Shown piece after piece: positions 1 through 7,910 of a DNA stretch of 64,000 nucleotides. The notes below the pieces were generated by a model. That model ran no database searches. It had not been told where the DNA came from and saw nothing but the letters and a program-made list of their open reading frames with translations. The DNA lies in the NCBI GenBank assembly GCA_965218235.1, contig OZ244595.1, positions 1,674,001 through 1,738,000 on the forward strand. Reading direction: 5' to 3'. This DNA is from CADCWK01 sp965218235 (lineage in GTDB: Bacteria > Chloroflexota > Chloroflexia > Thermomicrobiales > UBA6265). The position numbers were made by a program, and so were the translations under genes. Every line of letters starts with the position of its first letter. Positions within the stretch are counted from its first letter, which is position 1.

Positions 1-190
1 CGAGCCGGGTCAGATAGGACAGGACGACGAACGGGAGCACGAGCAATGAGACGAGGATCGCGACGCCAGCATTCCCACCGAGCAGGAGGAGGAACATCAC
101 GATACCGGTGATGGCGATGGTGGCCGTCAGTGGCCGGGCGCGAACCGTAGCCAGGGCCGCGAGCAGTCGATCCCTGTAATCGTTGATCAT
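1..190 (-). CDS. Partial membrane protein (N-terminus only)
   Basis: The start is an ATG at 190 and the gene runs off the left edge, so only about 63 residues are visible. The N-terminus has a short basic cytoplasmic stretch (MINDYRDRLLAALATVRARP) followed by two hydrophobic segments (roughly residues 20-38 and 42-58), so this is an integral membrane protein. A GGAGG sits about 11 bases upstream. The two-helix start followed by a charged loop would fit several families, including PrsW-type intramembrane proteases, but no catalytic motif is visible and I do not assign a function. It lies downstream of the dpp-like operon in the same direction but is separated by about 390 bp. Confidence 0.6.
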   Translation of the reverse strand, partial: MINDYRDRLLAALATVRARPLTATIAITGIVMFLLLLGGNAGVAILVSLLVLPFVVLSYLTRL

Positions 191-579
191 GACCCCACGG
201 CCCTCCGAACGACGACGCAGCAGTGACTCCCGAGGCAGGAACGATCCGACGCGCCTACGACGACCAGGACCGGGCTACCGGGGACCAATGACCCCGGAGC
301 CCTCGCAAGCGAGCCTGACCGACGATGGTTCAGTCAGCGCAGGGTACAGGAGCGCCGACCGGCACACAATCGCCTACCGATCGGTTTCTGGCATTGCGAC
401 CGGCGTTCGCCTCGATGGCCGTCTCGTCGTCGCATGTACGGTCACTCGGCGGGTCAGCCTACACAAGGTGTCAGGAAGCAATCGGTCGTCAACACCCCTG
501 GCGAAGGTCGCGGGAATCGACCTGATGGCCTCGCTTTCCACGATCCGCGCGGCGCGGGTCTCGGAGGGATCCTGGCGAA
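191..579. other. Intergenic region without a supported gene
   Basis: No reading frame here has a ribosome-binding site or recognisable protein content. A small hairpin (CCGGGG / CCCCGG, 278-297, 8-nt loop) lies beyond the stop codon of the upstream dppD-like gene and could end that operon. It has no U-tract. No good promoter was found for the gene starting at 190. Confidence 0.4.
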
Positions 580-1608
580 CTAGGCTGGACCACCATCGGG
601 CGGACCGTTCGGCGCGGTGTAGAGATGACAGGCGACGAAATGGCCAGGCTCGACCTCGGTCAGATGGGGAACCAGGCGCTTGTGGAAGCCCCGAACCTGG
701 GTACAGCGCGGGTGGAACCGGCAGCCCGAGGGCGGTGCGGTCATGTCGGGCGGCGAACCGGGAATGCCACTGACGCGCTCTTTCGGACCGGTCAGGGCCG
801 GGAAGGAGTTGAGCAGTCCCTGCGTGTACGGATGGAGGGGGTGCTCGTAGATCTCCCGCGCCGGGGCCATCTCGACAATCTGCCCGGCGTACATGATCGC
901 GATCCGATCGGAGACTTCGACGAGCAGCGACAGGTCATGGGTGATGAACAGGATCGAGAACCCCATCTCATCCTTGAGGTCCTGGATCTGCTGCATGATC
1001 TCCTTCTGGACGACGACGTCCAGCGCCGTCGTGGGCTCGTCCATGATCATCATCGGTGGCTGGAGCGCCAGGGCGATTGCGATCACCGCCCGCTGCCGCA
1101 TGCCTCCCGACAGTTCGTGCGGGTAGGAGCGAAGCCGGGACGGGTCGATCCCGACGATGTTGAACAGGTCCTCGGCCCGCTTCCAGGCCTGGGCCGCTGT
1201 CATCGCCTTGTGACTGACGATCGTGTCGGTGATCTGATCCCCGACGGACATGACCGGGTTAAGCGCGTTCATTGCGCTCTGGAAGACCATCGACAGCTCT
1301 TGCCAGCGGAACTGCTCCAGCTCGGCGTCCGACATCGCCAGGATGTCGCGACCCCGAAAGGTGATGCTGCCACCCGCGATCACAGCCGGCGGGTTAAGGA
1401 TCCGGAGCAGCGACTGGGCGATGGTGCTCTTGCCGCTGCCAGACTCTCCGGCCAGCCCGAGCACCTCGCCGGGGGCGATGTCGAACGAGACCCCGTCAAC
1501 CGCTCGCACCGCCGCCTTGGCGGTCATGTACTGTACCTTGAGGTCGCGAACCGACAGCAGCGGGGCCGTGTTCCGGGCGGAGGTGGTCGATCTGACGGTT
1601 GCTGTCAT
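580..1608 (-). CDS. Oligopeptide/oligosaccharide ABC transporter ATPase, DppD/OppD type
   Basis: This is one of the two ATPases that power the family-5 importer encoded here. Visible motifs are Walker A GESGSGKST (residues 54-62), the signature LSGGMRQ (166-172) and Walker B MMIMDE (186-191). The C-terminal oligo/HPY extension (HPYTQGLL, then GCRFHPRC) is typical of OppD/DppD proteins. I chose the ATG at 1608 (342 aa), which has GGAG 12 bases upstream; a longer frame exists but its first 19 residues look non-coding. The extension normally carries four cysteines, but only three are present (C-x6-C, then ACH), and the third position is lost. It is the last gene of the minus-strand operon dppA-dppB-GH-dppC-dppD. 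The substrate may be an oligosaccharide, given the embedded glycosidase. Confidence 0.93.
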   Translation of the reverse strand: MTATVRSTTSARNTAPLLSVRDLKVQYMTAKAAVRAVDGVSFDIAPGEVLGLAGESGSGKSTIAQSLLRILNPPAVIAGGSITFRGRDILAMSDAELEQFRWQELSMVFQSAMNALNPVMSVGDQITDTIVSHKAMTAAQAWKRAEDLFNIVGIDPSRLRSYPHELSGGMRQRAVIAIALALQPPMMIMDEPTTALDVVVQKEIMQQIQDLKDEMGFSILFITHDLSLLVEVSDRIAIMYAGQIVEMAPAREIYEHPLHPYTQGLLNSFPALTGPKERVSGIPGSPPDMTAPPSGCRFHPRCTQVRGFHKRLVPHLTEVEPGHFVACHLYTAPNGPPDGGPA

Positions 1609-1689
1609 GCTGGACGTTCGCTCCACTGATGAGTCTCTCGGTCGATCCTGCCGGTCGCCGTCCAACGGTCGTGACCGTCGTGCCTTTCG

Positions 1690-2859
1690 TCAGTCGCCGG
1701 CCGGCGCCGGAGCGCTACTGGTCGGACGCTGACGCAGGACAGGGGTCGCGCGGCCAGCGGATGTCGCCCCGGCCAGGCGCTTCAGCCCCTGCTTGATGTC
1801 GCGGCTGGCCCGCAAGCGTGGGTTGGTGACCTCGTCGACCGCCGAGTTGACGAGGCCAAGGGAGAAGGCGACCAGGGCGATCCCGAGACCGGACGGCACG
1901 ACGGTCCACCAGGCGTTCTGAATCAGGGCGCCGCCGACGCTCGCCCAGTAGAGGTTCGTTCCCCAGGTCACGTTGCCGGGGTTGCCAAGAGCGAGGTATT
2001 CCAGCGTCGCCTGCGCTCCGAGGGCATAGATGGTCGCGCCGATGAAGTTTCCCGCGACGATCGATGCCATGTTCGGCAGGATTTCCCGGAAGATGATCGT
2101 CAGACTGCGCTCCCCGCTGATCTCCGACGCGGCGATGAAGTCCTTCTCCCGCAGCGAGAGGGCCTGGGACCGCATCACCCGGGCCCCCCAGGCCCAGCCG
2201 GTGACCGACAGGACGAGCACGAAGAACGGGCCGGAGCCGATCGCGAAGACCTCGTTGAACCAGCCGCCGGAACCGGCCCGGCCGATGAACCCGGACAGCA
2301 CGATCAGCAGCGGGATACCTGGCACGATCAGGAAGACATTCGTCAGTAACTGGAGGACATCGTCGAACCGGCCCCGGAAGTACGCCGAACTGAGCCCGAC
2401 GGTGACTCCGACCAGCGTCGTGACCAGGCCGACCATCGCGCCGATGGCCAATGAGGGCCGCGCTCCCCACAGCGTCTGGGAGAAGACATCCTTACCGCTG
2501 CTGTCCGTACCAAACCAGAACGTGGCATTGGGATGAACGAACCGAGGTCCGACACGGTCGGTCGGGTTGTACTGAGCGATCCACGGTGCCAGAAGCGCCA
2601 GCAGGGCGAAGATCGTCAGGATCGAAACGCCGATCACCGCTTTCCGGTTTCGCAGGAACGGCACATAGTCGATGATCGTCCGCCGGCGCCGTTTGCCTGG
2701 CCCATGACTGGCCCGGTCGCCCGATTCCAGCGTGGTCTCCATCCCGGTTCGCTGGACGACCGATTCACCGGTGACCGTTGGCATTCCGCTCCGCGCGACC
2801 AGCGGCCGACCCAGATCGTCCGTCCCCGTGTACCCCCGATTGCCAAACCCGCCTGCCAT
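1690..2859 (-). CDS. ABC transporter permease, DppC/OppC type
   Basis: This is the second inner-membrane permease of the family-5 importer. After a long cytoplasmic N-terminus (about 50 residues, with a basic KRRRR stretch) there are about six predicted membrane helices. The EAA-like loop that docks the ATPase is visible (AASEISGERSLTIIFREILP). The start is the ATG at 2859 (389 aa), with GGAG seven bases upstream; a TTG eight codons earlier lacks such a site. It lies between the glycoside hydrolase gene and the dppD-type ATPase, with short gaps (70 and 81 bp) consistent with one transcript. Confidence 0.93.
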   Translation of the reverse strand: MAGGFGNRGYTGTDDLGRPLVARSGMPTVTGESVVQRTGMETTLESGDRASHGPGKRRRRTIIDYVPFLRNRKAVIGVSILTIFALLALLAPWIAQYNPTDRVGPRFVHPNATFWFGTDSSGKDVFSQTLWGARPSLAIGAMVGLVTTLVGVTVGLSSAYFRGRFDDVLQLLTNVFLIVPGIPLLIVLSGFIGRAGSGGWFNEVFAIGSGPFFVLVLSVTGWAWGARVMRSQALSLREKDFIAASEISGERSLTIIFREILPNMASIVAGNFIGATIYALGAQATLEYLALGNPGNVTWGTNLYWASVGGALIQNAWWTVVPSGLGIALVAFSLGLVNSAVDEVTNPRLRASRDIKQGLKRLAGATSAGRATPVLRQRPTSSAPAPAGD

Positions 2860-2929
2860 CGTTCTCCGCCTTCGCTTGACCAAGACCCGTCGTTCGACTC
2901 ATGCGTGACCTGTCCGTGACGCGTTGGGA

Positions 2930-4525
2930 TCAGGTGTCCCGGCCGACCGAGAACCTCTCACCGCCTATCAGGGGCTGGAGGATCTCGCCAACTCGGCCCA
3001 TCCCAAATGAAGTCCGGACGATATCGTCCGCCAGCAGATTGCCGAGGGCGCCCATGATCATTCCCTGATCCAGCGAGAGCAGGGCATTGCTGACCGCGCC
3101 GGTCCGGACGTTCACGCTGTCGAGGAAGCCGTAGTCCGTCACGATGTCGAAGTCCCTCGCCAGGTTCTCGAGATTGCGCATCGCGGCACGCGGCGCGTGT
3201 TCGAGCGCCAGGAAGACCGCGTGCGGCGTGACGACGCCATTGGTATAGGCCTCGGGGCCGGGCGTCACCCCGTCCGTCGAGACGAAGATCCGGTCGGTAC
3301 TGGACGAGTAACCGTCCAGGTTCATTCCGATCTGATCGACGCCGTACTCCTGATAGCCTCCCTCGGGAACTGTCGAAGGCGAGAAACCCCAGTACCCGTA
3401 GGCGGCCTCGTCCAGCCCGTGCCGGATCTGCGCTTCGACGTAGAGTGGGTGGTTCAGTGCCCAGCTCTCCGGCGCCCAGTCGGTCTCCGGCACGAGCATC
3501 GCCGGCATCAGGGCCTCGAACATCGACCCGCCCCAGCTCGGCACGAGTCGGAGGCCGGCGTAGCGGTAGGCGCCCTCGAAGACGGCGACGCCGTCCTGTT
3601 CGACGGTCGGGCCCGCCGGGACCTGCTCCTGCTCGAACTCCGCCGGCAGCGTCCGGAAGACGCGCCAGTAGTGCTCCGGCGTTGCGGTCCCAAGGGCGAT
3701 GCCGAGATAGGTGATGATCCGGGTCTCGCTATTCAGGGTGCCAAAGTGGAACTCGGTGAACTCACCCTCGCCGTCCGGCCAGTAGCCGCCCCGCATCTGG
3801 CCAGGGAACATCGCCGGGTCCGCCGCGTCATAAGGCGTGTAGAAGAAGGCGAAGTCCATCCCGGACAGCACGCTCTCAGCTAAGTTCGCCACGTCCGGGT
3901 AGCGGTTGATGACAATCTGGAGGCCGGCGGCCAGCCAGGCGTTGTCGACCGAGGAGAGGAACGGCCGGATCTCGTCACCGCTGTCCGGCCAGCTCGTCAG
4001 GAGCTTGCCGTCGTTGCTGTCGTACCAGTTGTAGTAGAAGCCCTGGTACCGCTCCAGCGTCGCGACGGTCGCGACATTCCGCCGGGCGCGCTCCGTCGCC
4101 TCGGTCGAGTCGATGAAGCCGAGCGCCTCGGCGGCGACGAGTGCCCAGAGATACGAGCCGATGTTCGTCGGCGATGTCTGGGGAACGCGGAGCCAGCTCC
4201 CGTCCTCCTGCCGCTGGATCTGATCGGTTGGGAGGGCGATCTCAGAGCCCATCGCGACGAAGCTGGCCCAGGTCGCCTCGGCGTATTGCAGGAGCTTGCC
4301 ACGATCCGCCTCGGTCAGTTCGCCGCCGGAGTAGCGAAACGTGTCGGCCTCGGGAGTCCCCGATACCGGCGTTCCGACGCCAGGCGTCGCGGAGATCGGC
4401 GTCGCGGGCTCTGGTATCGCGTCCTGAGACTGGGACGCTCCTGAGTGCCTCGAAAGGACGCCGACCGCGGCGCCGGCAATCATGGCCCCCGTCGCCATCT
4501 CCCGCCGCGTCATTCCCGTTGTCAT
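2930..4525 (-). CDS. Exported glycoside hydrolase, glucoamylase-like (PF10091, GH144-like)
   Basis: Predicted 531-aa exported glycosidase. The N-terminus has a twin-arginine type signal (TRREMATGAMIAGAAVGVLS) followed by a Thr/Pro-rich linker. The mature part shows the DUF3131/PF10091 pattern: TSPTNIGSYLWALVAAEALG near the start, YYNWYD, SSVDNAWLAAGL, then YWGFSPSTVPEGGYQEYGV and a final LSLDQGMIMGALGN. Characterised members with this layout include endo-beta-1,2-glucanases (GH144), and related domains occur in cyclic beta-1,2-glucan synthases, so a beta-1,2-glucan or related oligosaccharide is a reasonable but unproven substrate. The start is the ATG at 4525, with GGAAGGAG nine bases upstream; the open frame extends further upstream but that part is antisense-like noise over dppB. 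It sits inside a Dpp-type importer operon between the two permease genes, which argues that the importer takes up its products. Confidence 0.8.
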   Translation of the reverse strand: MTTGMTRREMATGAMIAGAAVGVLSRHSGASQSQDAIPEPATPISATPGVGTPVSGTPEADTFRYSGGELTEADRGKLLQYAEATWASFVAMGSEIALPTDQIQRQEDGSWLRVPQTSPTNIGSYLWALVAAEALGFIDSTEATERARRNVATVATLERYQGFYYNWYDSNDGKLLTSWPDSGDEIRPFLSSVDNAWLAAGLQIVINRYPDVANLAESVLSGMDFAFFYTPYDAADPAMFPGQMRGGYWPDGEGEFTEFHFGTLNSETRIITYLGIALGTATPEHYWRVFRTLPAEFEQEQVPAGPTVEQDGVAVFEGAYRYAGLRLVPSWGGSMFEALMPAMLVPETDWAPESWALNHPLYVEAQIRHGLDEAAYGYWGFSPSTVPEGGYQEYGVDQIGMNLDGYSSSTDRIFVSTDGVTPGPEAYTNGVVTPHAVFLALEHAPRAAMRNLENLARDFDIVTDYGFLDSVNVRTGAVSNALLSLDQGMIMGALGNLLADDIVRTSFGMGRVGEILQPLIGGERFSVGRDT

Positions 4526-4593
4526 CAGAATCAACTCCTTCCCGCTCGCTCCGCCACGATTACGGTCTGAGCACCGGCCGACCCTCTTCCGCG

Positions 4594-5568
4594 TCAGGTT
4601 CGCACCCGTGGATCGAGCCGAAGGTACAGGAGGTCGACCAGCAGGTTGGCGGCAAGGACCGAGATCGTGATGAACAGGAACAGCGTCTGCATCAGCGGGA
4701 AGTCCAGCAGCCGGACCGCACGCACGAGCTGGTTGCCGAGACCGGGATAGTTGAAGACGCTTTCGGTGATCAGCGAGCCGCTCAGGACGAAACCGAGCGA
4801 CATGCCAAACGACGTCATGTTCGGGAGCAGGGCGTTCCGGGCGGCGTAGCGCAGCATGACCCGGCGCTGCGAGAGCCCCTTGGCCTCGGCAAAGGAGACG
4901 TAGTCCTCGGACAGGGTACTGACCATCGCGTTCCGCATCCCCAGGATCCAGCCACCGACGGAGACCAGCACGACGGTCGAGGCCGGCAGGATCAGATGCC
5001 ACATTACGCTCGAGATGAACCGCCAACTCAGTTCAGGGGAGAGTCCAAGCTCATAGGAGTAGGCAGACGGAAGGATCGACCAGCGGAAGCCCAGATAGAA
5101 GACCACGAATGTCGCGAGCCAGAAGTAGGGAAAGCTGCCAATGAACAGGGCGAGCGGAGGTACGGCCGAATCGACGACGCCACCGCGCCGCCAGGCCGAG
5201 ATCACGCCGATCAGCGAGCCGGCGAGGAAGGCGATGATGGTCGCGACGCCACCCAAAAGGAGCGTCCATGACAATCCGGTCTTCACGACGTCGAGGACTG
5301 GGCTGGGGAAGAACGCCGTCGATACGCCGAAATCGAGCCGGAAGATGCTCTGGATATACGTCCAGTACTGGACCAAAAGGGGATCGTCGGACAGACCATA
5401 CGCCTTGCGCATCGCGTCGATCGTCGCCGGATCGAGGCGACCCTGAGCGCTGGCGAAGACCGCCGTGGCCGGGTCGCCGGGCATGAGGCGCGGCAGGAGG
5501 AAGTTGAGCGTGATCGACGCCCAGGCGGCGATCAGGTAGAAGCCGATTCGGCGCAGGATGTAGTTCAT
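4594..5568 (-). CDS. ABC transporter permease, DppB/OppB type
   Basis: First permease (324 aa) of the family-5 importer. The N-terminus MNYILRRIGFYLIAAWASITLNFLLPRLMPGDPA is the classic DppB first helix plus the PGDP motif. The coupling loop reads FAEAKGLSQRRVMLRYAARNALLP. The ATG at 5568 follows the solute-binding-protein gene by 95 bp, and that gap contains a perfect 19-bp hairpin. Six transmembrane helices are expected. Partner: the DppC-type permease at 1690-2859. Confidence 0.94.
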   Translation of the reverse strand: MNYILRRIGFYLIAAWASITLNFLLPRLMPGDPATAVFASAQGRLDPATIDAMRKAYGLSDDPLLVQYWTYIQSIFRLDFGVSTAFFPSPVLDVVKTGLSWTLLLGGVATIIAFLAGSLIGVISAWRRGGVVDSAVPPLALFIGSFPYFWLATFVVFYLGFRWSILPSAYSYELGLSPELSWRFISSVMWHLILPASTVVLVSVGGWILGMRNAMVSTLSEDYVSFAEAKGLSQRRVMLRYAARNALLPNMTSFGMSLGFVLSGSLITESVFNYPGLGNQLVRAVRLLDFPLMQTLFLFITISVLAANLLVDLLYLRLDPRVRT

Positions 5569-5595
5569 GAGAGACCCTGTCCAGCCAGCCGACGT

Positions 5596-5639
5596 GACGA
5601 CCGTGGACGGAGCCTTATCGGGCTCCGTCCACGGTCGTC
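5596..5639 (-). promoter_or_regulatory. Intercistronic hairpin between dppA-like and dppB-like genes
   Basis: A perfect 19-bp stem (5596-5614 with 5621-5639) and a six-base loop lie between the stop of the solute-binding-protein gene and the start of the first permease gene. There is no U-tract after it on the minus strand. Such a structure can protect the upstream mRNA from 3' decay or partially terminate, giving more binding protein than permease, as known for malE-malF REP hairpins. Confidence 0.7.
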
Positions 5640-5663
5640 CGGACTACTTCGCCTTGATCGTGG

Positions 5664-7397
5664 TCATGACGAGCACCGCTCGGCCGCGTAGGTCGAGGGG
5701 ACGGCGTACGGGTTCTCGGCGGTCGGCCAGCCGTCGAATCGCGTCGAGTTGTACTCGTACCACTGCGGGCCGGGGAACAGCGGCAGAGCCGGAGCCACGT
5801 CTGCGTAGAGCGCCTGGAGCTGACTCGCGACCTGAAGCTGCTCGGCCGGGTCGTTGGTCGCGGCGAACTGGTCGAGCAGCGCGTCGGCCTCCGGCGATGC
5901 GAACCGGTGCCAGTTCTCGGGGCTGGACGTGCCGATCGGGTTCTTGGTCTGCGACGACATCATGCCCCGGTAGAAGTTGAACGGCGTCACGCCGCCACTG
6001 GACCAGCCGATGCTCATCGTGAAGTCGCCGTCCTGAACGCGACCCTGCCAGACGGTCTGCTCGAGCGGCGCGACCGTCACCTTGATTCCAACCTTCGAGA
6101 GGTTGTCGGCCATGACTCGGCAGGATTCGTTCCAGTCGCTCCAGCCGTTCACGACGAGCAGCTCGTACTCCATCGGCTTGCCGTTGTAGGTTCGGGTGTC
6201 GCCACTCAGGGTCAGGCCGGCGGCGTCGAGCGCCGCGTTCGCCGCATCGACGTCCATCGTCACCCACTCAGCGGACGCGGAGGCCGCGTCCTTCCAGGAC
6301 GGGTAGCCGCCACTGAGACCGGTGCTGTCGGCGGGAGTGGTGTAGTCGTACATCGCGAAGGAGACGATGTCCTCGCGATTGATCGCCTGGCTGATCGCCT
6401 TGCGGACGGCGGCGTCGGCGAACGGCGTGTCGGGCGCCTCATGGTTGAGGTAGAGGTGGACGGTGTCGCCAGTGGACGGGAACCAGTAGCCGAAGTTCGT
6501 CGGGTCTTTCGCGACATAGACCGTCTCGATGTCCGGCACGAAGTTGCCGGCCCAGTCGATCTGGCCGTCGACCAGCATGCGGGTCGAGGTGTCGTTGTCG
6601 CCGAGGATCGGGAACCGGATTCCCTCGATCCCGACCTTCTCGGGCTGCCAGTAGTTCGGGTTCTTGCGCAGCTCCCAGTACTGCGACTCGAAGATCGGGA
6701 TCTCGGTGAACGGGCCAGTGCCGACCGGGGTCTCGTTCAGGAACGTGACCGGGTCCGCGATCGTCGACCAGATGTGCTCCGGCACGATGTTCTGGGCGAT
6801 GATGTCGTAAATGCCAGGCGAGTACACCTCCGTGAAGGTGAACCGCACGGTGGCGTCATCGACCGCGACGATCTCCGAGCTGTTGTTGAGGATGTTCCGG
6901 ATCGCCCCGGCGCCGGCCAGCCCTTCGTTGGACTTGAGCAGGTTGAAGGTGAAGGCGACGTCCTTCGCGCTGAACGGCGTCGCGTCGGACCAGAGGACGC
7001 CCTGGCGAATCTTGAGGGTTAGCGTCAGGTTGTCGGCGCTGTACTCGTAGGACTCGGCCAGCCACGGGATGATGGCGTCCTCGGTCCGGATGCGGCTGGC
7101 GATCATGAGCGGCTCGTAGATGCCGTTGTCGCTTGGCCAGAGGAAACTGCTTCCGGGAATCAGGAGATTGAAGTTCCGGATCCACGTCTGCTTCTGGTCC
7201 TGGGAGACGGTGACCATCCCGGTCGTATCCGCCTGAGCACTGGCTCGAAAGCCGGACTGCGACAGGCCGGCGGCGAACGCGGAAGCGCCGAGCCCCATCG
7301 CCGCGCCGCGAAGGAAGACCTGGCGCCGATCGAGTTCGGCCCCCATGAATGTCGACGTGACCGATGCTGACTCGTCCCTGAACTGATCCTTGCTCAT
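5664..7397 (-). CDS. Family-5 extracellular solute-binding protein (DppA/OppA type), Tat-exported
   Basis: This is the binding component (577 aa) of the importer, expected outside the membrane. The N-terminus carries a twin-arginine motif (DRRQVFLRGAAMG) and a hydrophobic stretch ending near AAGLSQ. The mature chain has family-5 landmarks: IYEPLMIASRI early, AESYEYSADNLTLTLKIRQGVLWSDATPFSAKDV, GTGPF, and AVRKAISQAINREDIV. The start is the ATG at 7397, with GGAGG eight bases upstream; a GTG six codons earlier lies on the far side of that site. Family-5 proteins bind peptides, nickel or oligosaccharides; the glycosidase in the operon favours a sugar ligand, which is inference. First gene of the operon. 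Confidence 0.94.
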   Translation of the reverse strand: MSKDQFRDESASVTSTFMGAELDRRQVFLRGAAMGLGASAFAAGLSQSGFRASAQADTTGMVTVSQDQKQTWIRNFNLLIPGSSFLWPSDNGIYEPLMIASRIRTEDAIIPWLAESYEYSADNLTLTLKIRQGVLWSDATPFSAKDVAFTFNLLKSNEGLAGAGAIRNILNNSSEIVAVDDATVRFTFTEVYSPGIYDIIAQNIVPEHIWSTIADPVTFLNETPVGTGPFTEIPIFESQYWELRKNPNYWQPEKVGIEGIRFPILGDNDTSTRMLVDGQIDWAGNFVPDIETVYVAKDPTNFGYWFPSTGDTVHLYLNHEAPDTPFADAAVRKAISQAINREDIVSFAMYDYTTPADSTGLSGGYPSWKDAASASAEWVTMDVDAANAALDAAGLTLSGDTRTYNGKPMEYELLVVNGWSDWNESCRVMADNLSKVGIKVTVAPLEQTVWQGRVQDGDFTMSIGWSSGGVTPFNFYRGMMSSQTKNPIGTSSPENWHRFASPEADALLDQFAATNDPAEQLQVASQLQALYADVAPALPLFPGPQWYEYNSTRFDGWPTAENPYAVPSTYAAERCSS

Positions 7398-7570
7398 CGA
7401 TGTAACCTCCGGCACTGGAGTAAGACGTTCGACCAGTATTCCACTTGGGCGAAGCCGCGGACATCCGGCGCGAGGTCCGCGCGACGCTGCTTGGACCCGA
7501 CCGACTGGCTCAATGTGAGCGCGTGATCGTCGGCGACGACGACACTCCGGGACTCGTTCCCGACCGACCA

Positions 7571-7582
7571 GACACCGGTCTC
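7571..7582. promoter_or_regulatory. Secondary operator-like site
   Basis: GACACCGGTCTC shares the ACACCGGT core with the larger palindrome about 90 bp away at 7662-7679 and is itself palindromic apart from one base pair. It lies within the predicted dppA leader. Two spaced copies of one half-site suggest cooperative or looping repression, but the regulator is unknown. Confidence 0.35.
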
Positions 7583-7652
7583 GTGTTGGCTCCCTGGCAT
7601 ATCGGTTCCGGGGCGGGCCGACGCTCGATAACGGCGGTGGTATGGCAAGCAG

Positions 7653-7681
7653 AATCTACGCGACACCAGTACCGGTGTCAA
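7653..7681 (-). promoter_or_regulatory. Sigma-70-type promoter of the dppA-like operon with embedded operator
   Basis: On the minus strand there is a perfect -35 TTGACA (7676-7681), a 17-bp spacer and a -10 TAGATT (7653-7658). An 18-bp palindrome (7662-7679, GACACC-N6-GGTGTC, only one mismatched pair) lies across the -35 and spacer, exactly where a bound repressor would block RNA polymerase. This points to substrate-responsive repression of the importer/glycosidase operon, by a regulator not encoded in the window. Confidence 0.65.
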
Positions 7682-7910
7682 ATACCCGTTCGAAGCCGTG
7701 ATCAGGCAATCTGGCCTGGCCGCCGCGATGCCGCTCGGCAGATCGAGGCTCGATGGTCCCGTGATACAGTTTCGGACAGGGGTAATCACAACCGCGAGAC
7801 CATATTGGACGGCCGGTCGACGCGTTTCGGCCGGCTCATCTTCGAGTTCGAGTAATATCGCCAGATTCCGTGGCGAGGCGAACGACCGTCAGAGACGACG
7901 AGGTTCAATC

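Larger units (their letters stand above)
7398..7910. other. Divergent regulatory region between dppA-like and dppF-like genes
   Basis: 513 bp with no supported gene. It contains a near-consensus promoter toward the dppA-like gene with an embedded palindrome, and a second, shorter site with the same core inside the resulting leader. No convincing promoter was found for the plus-strand dppF-like gene. The leader upstream of dppA would be about 250 nt. Confidence 0.7.

Noticed and set aside
4526..5026. Upstream extension of the glycosidase frame
   Set aside because: This part overlaps the dppB-type gene, lacks protein-like sequence, and a strong ribosome-binding site precedes the Tat signal at 4525.
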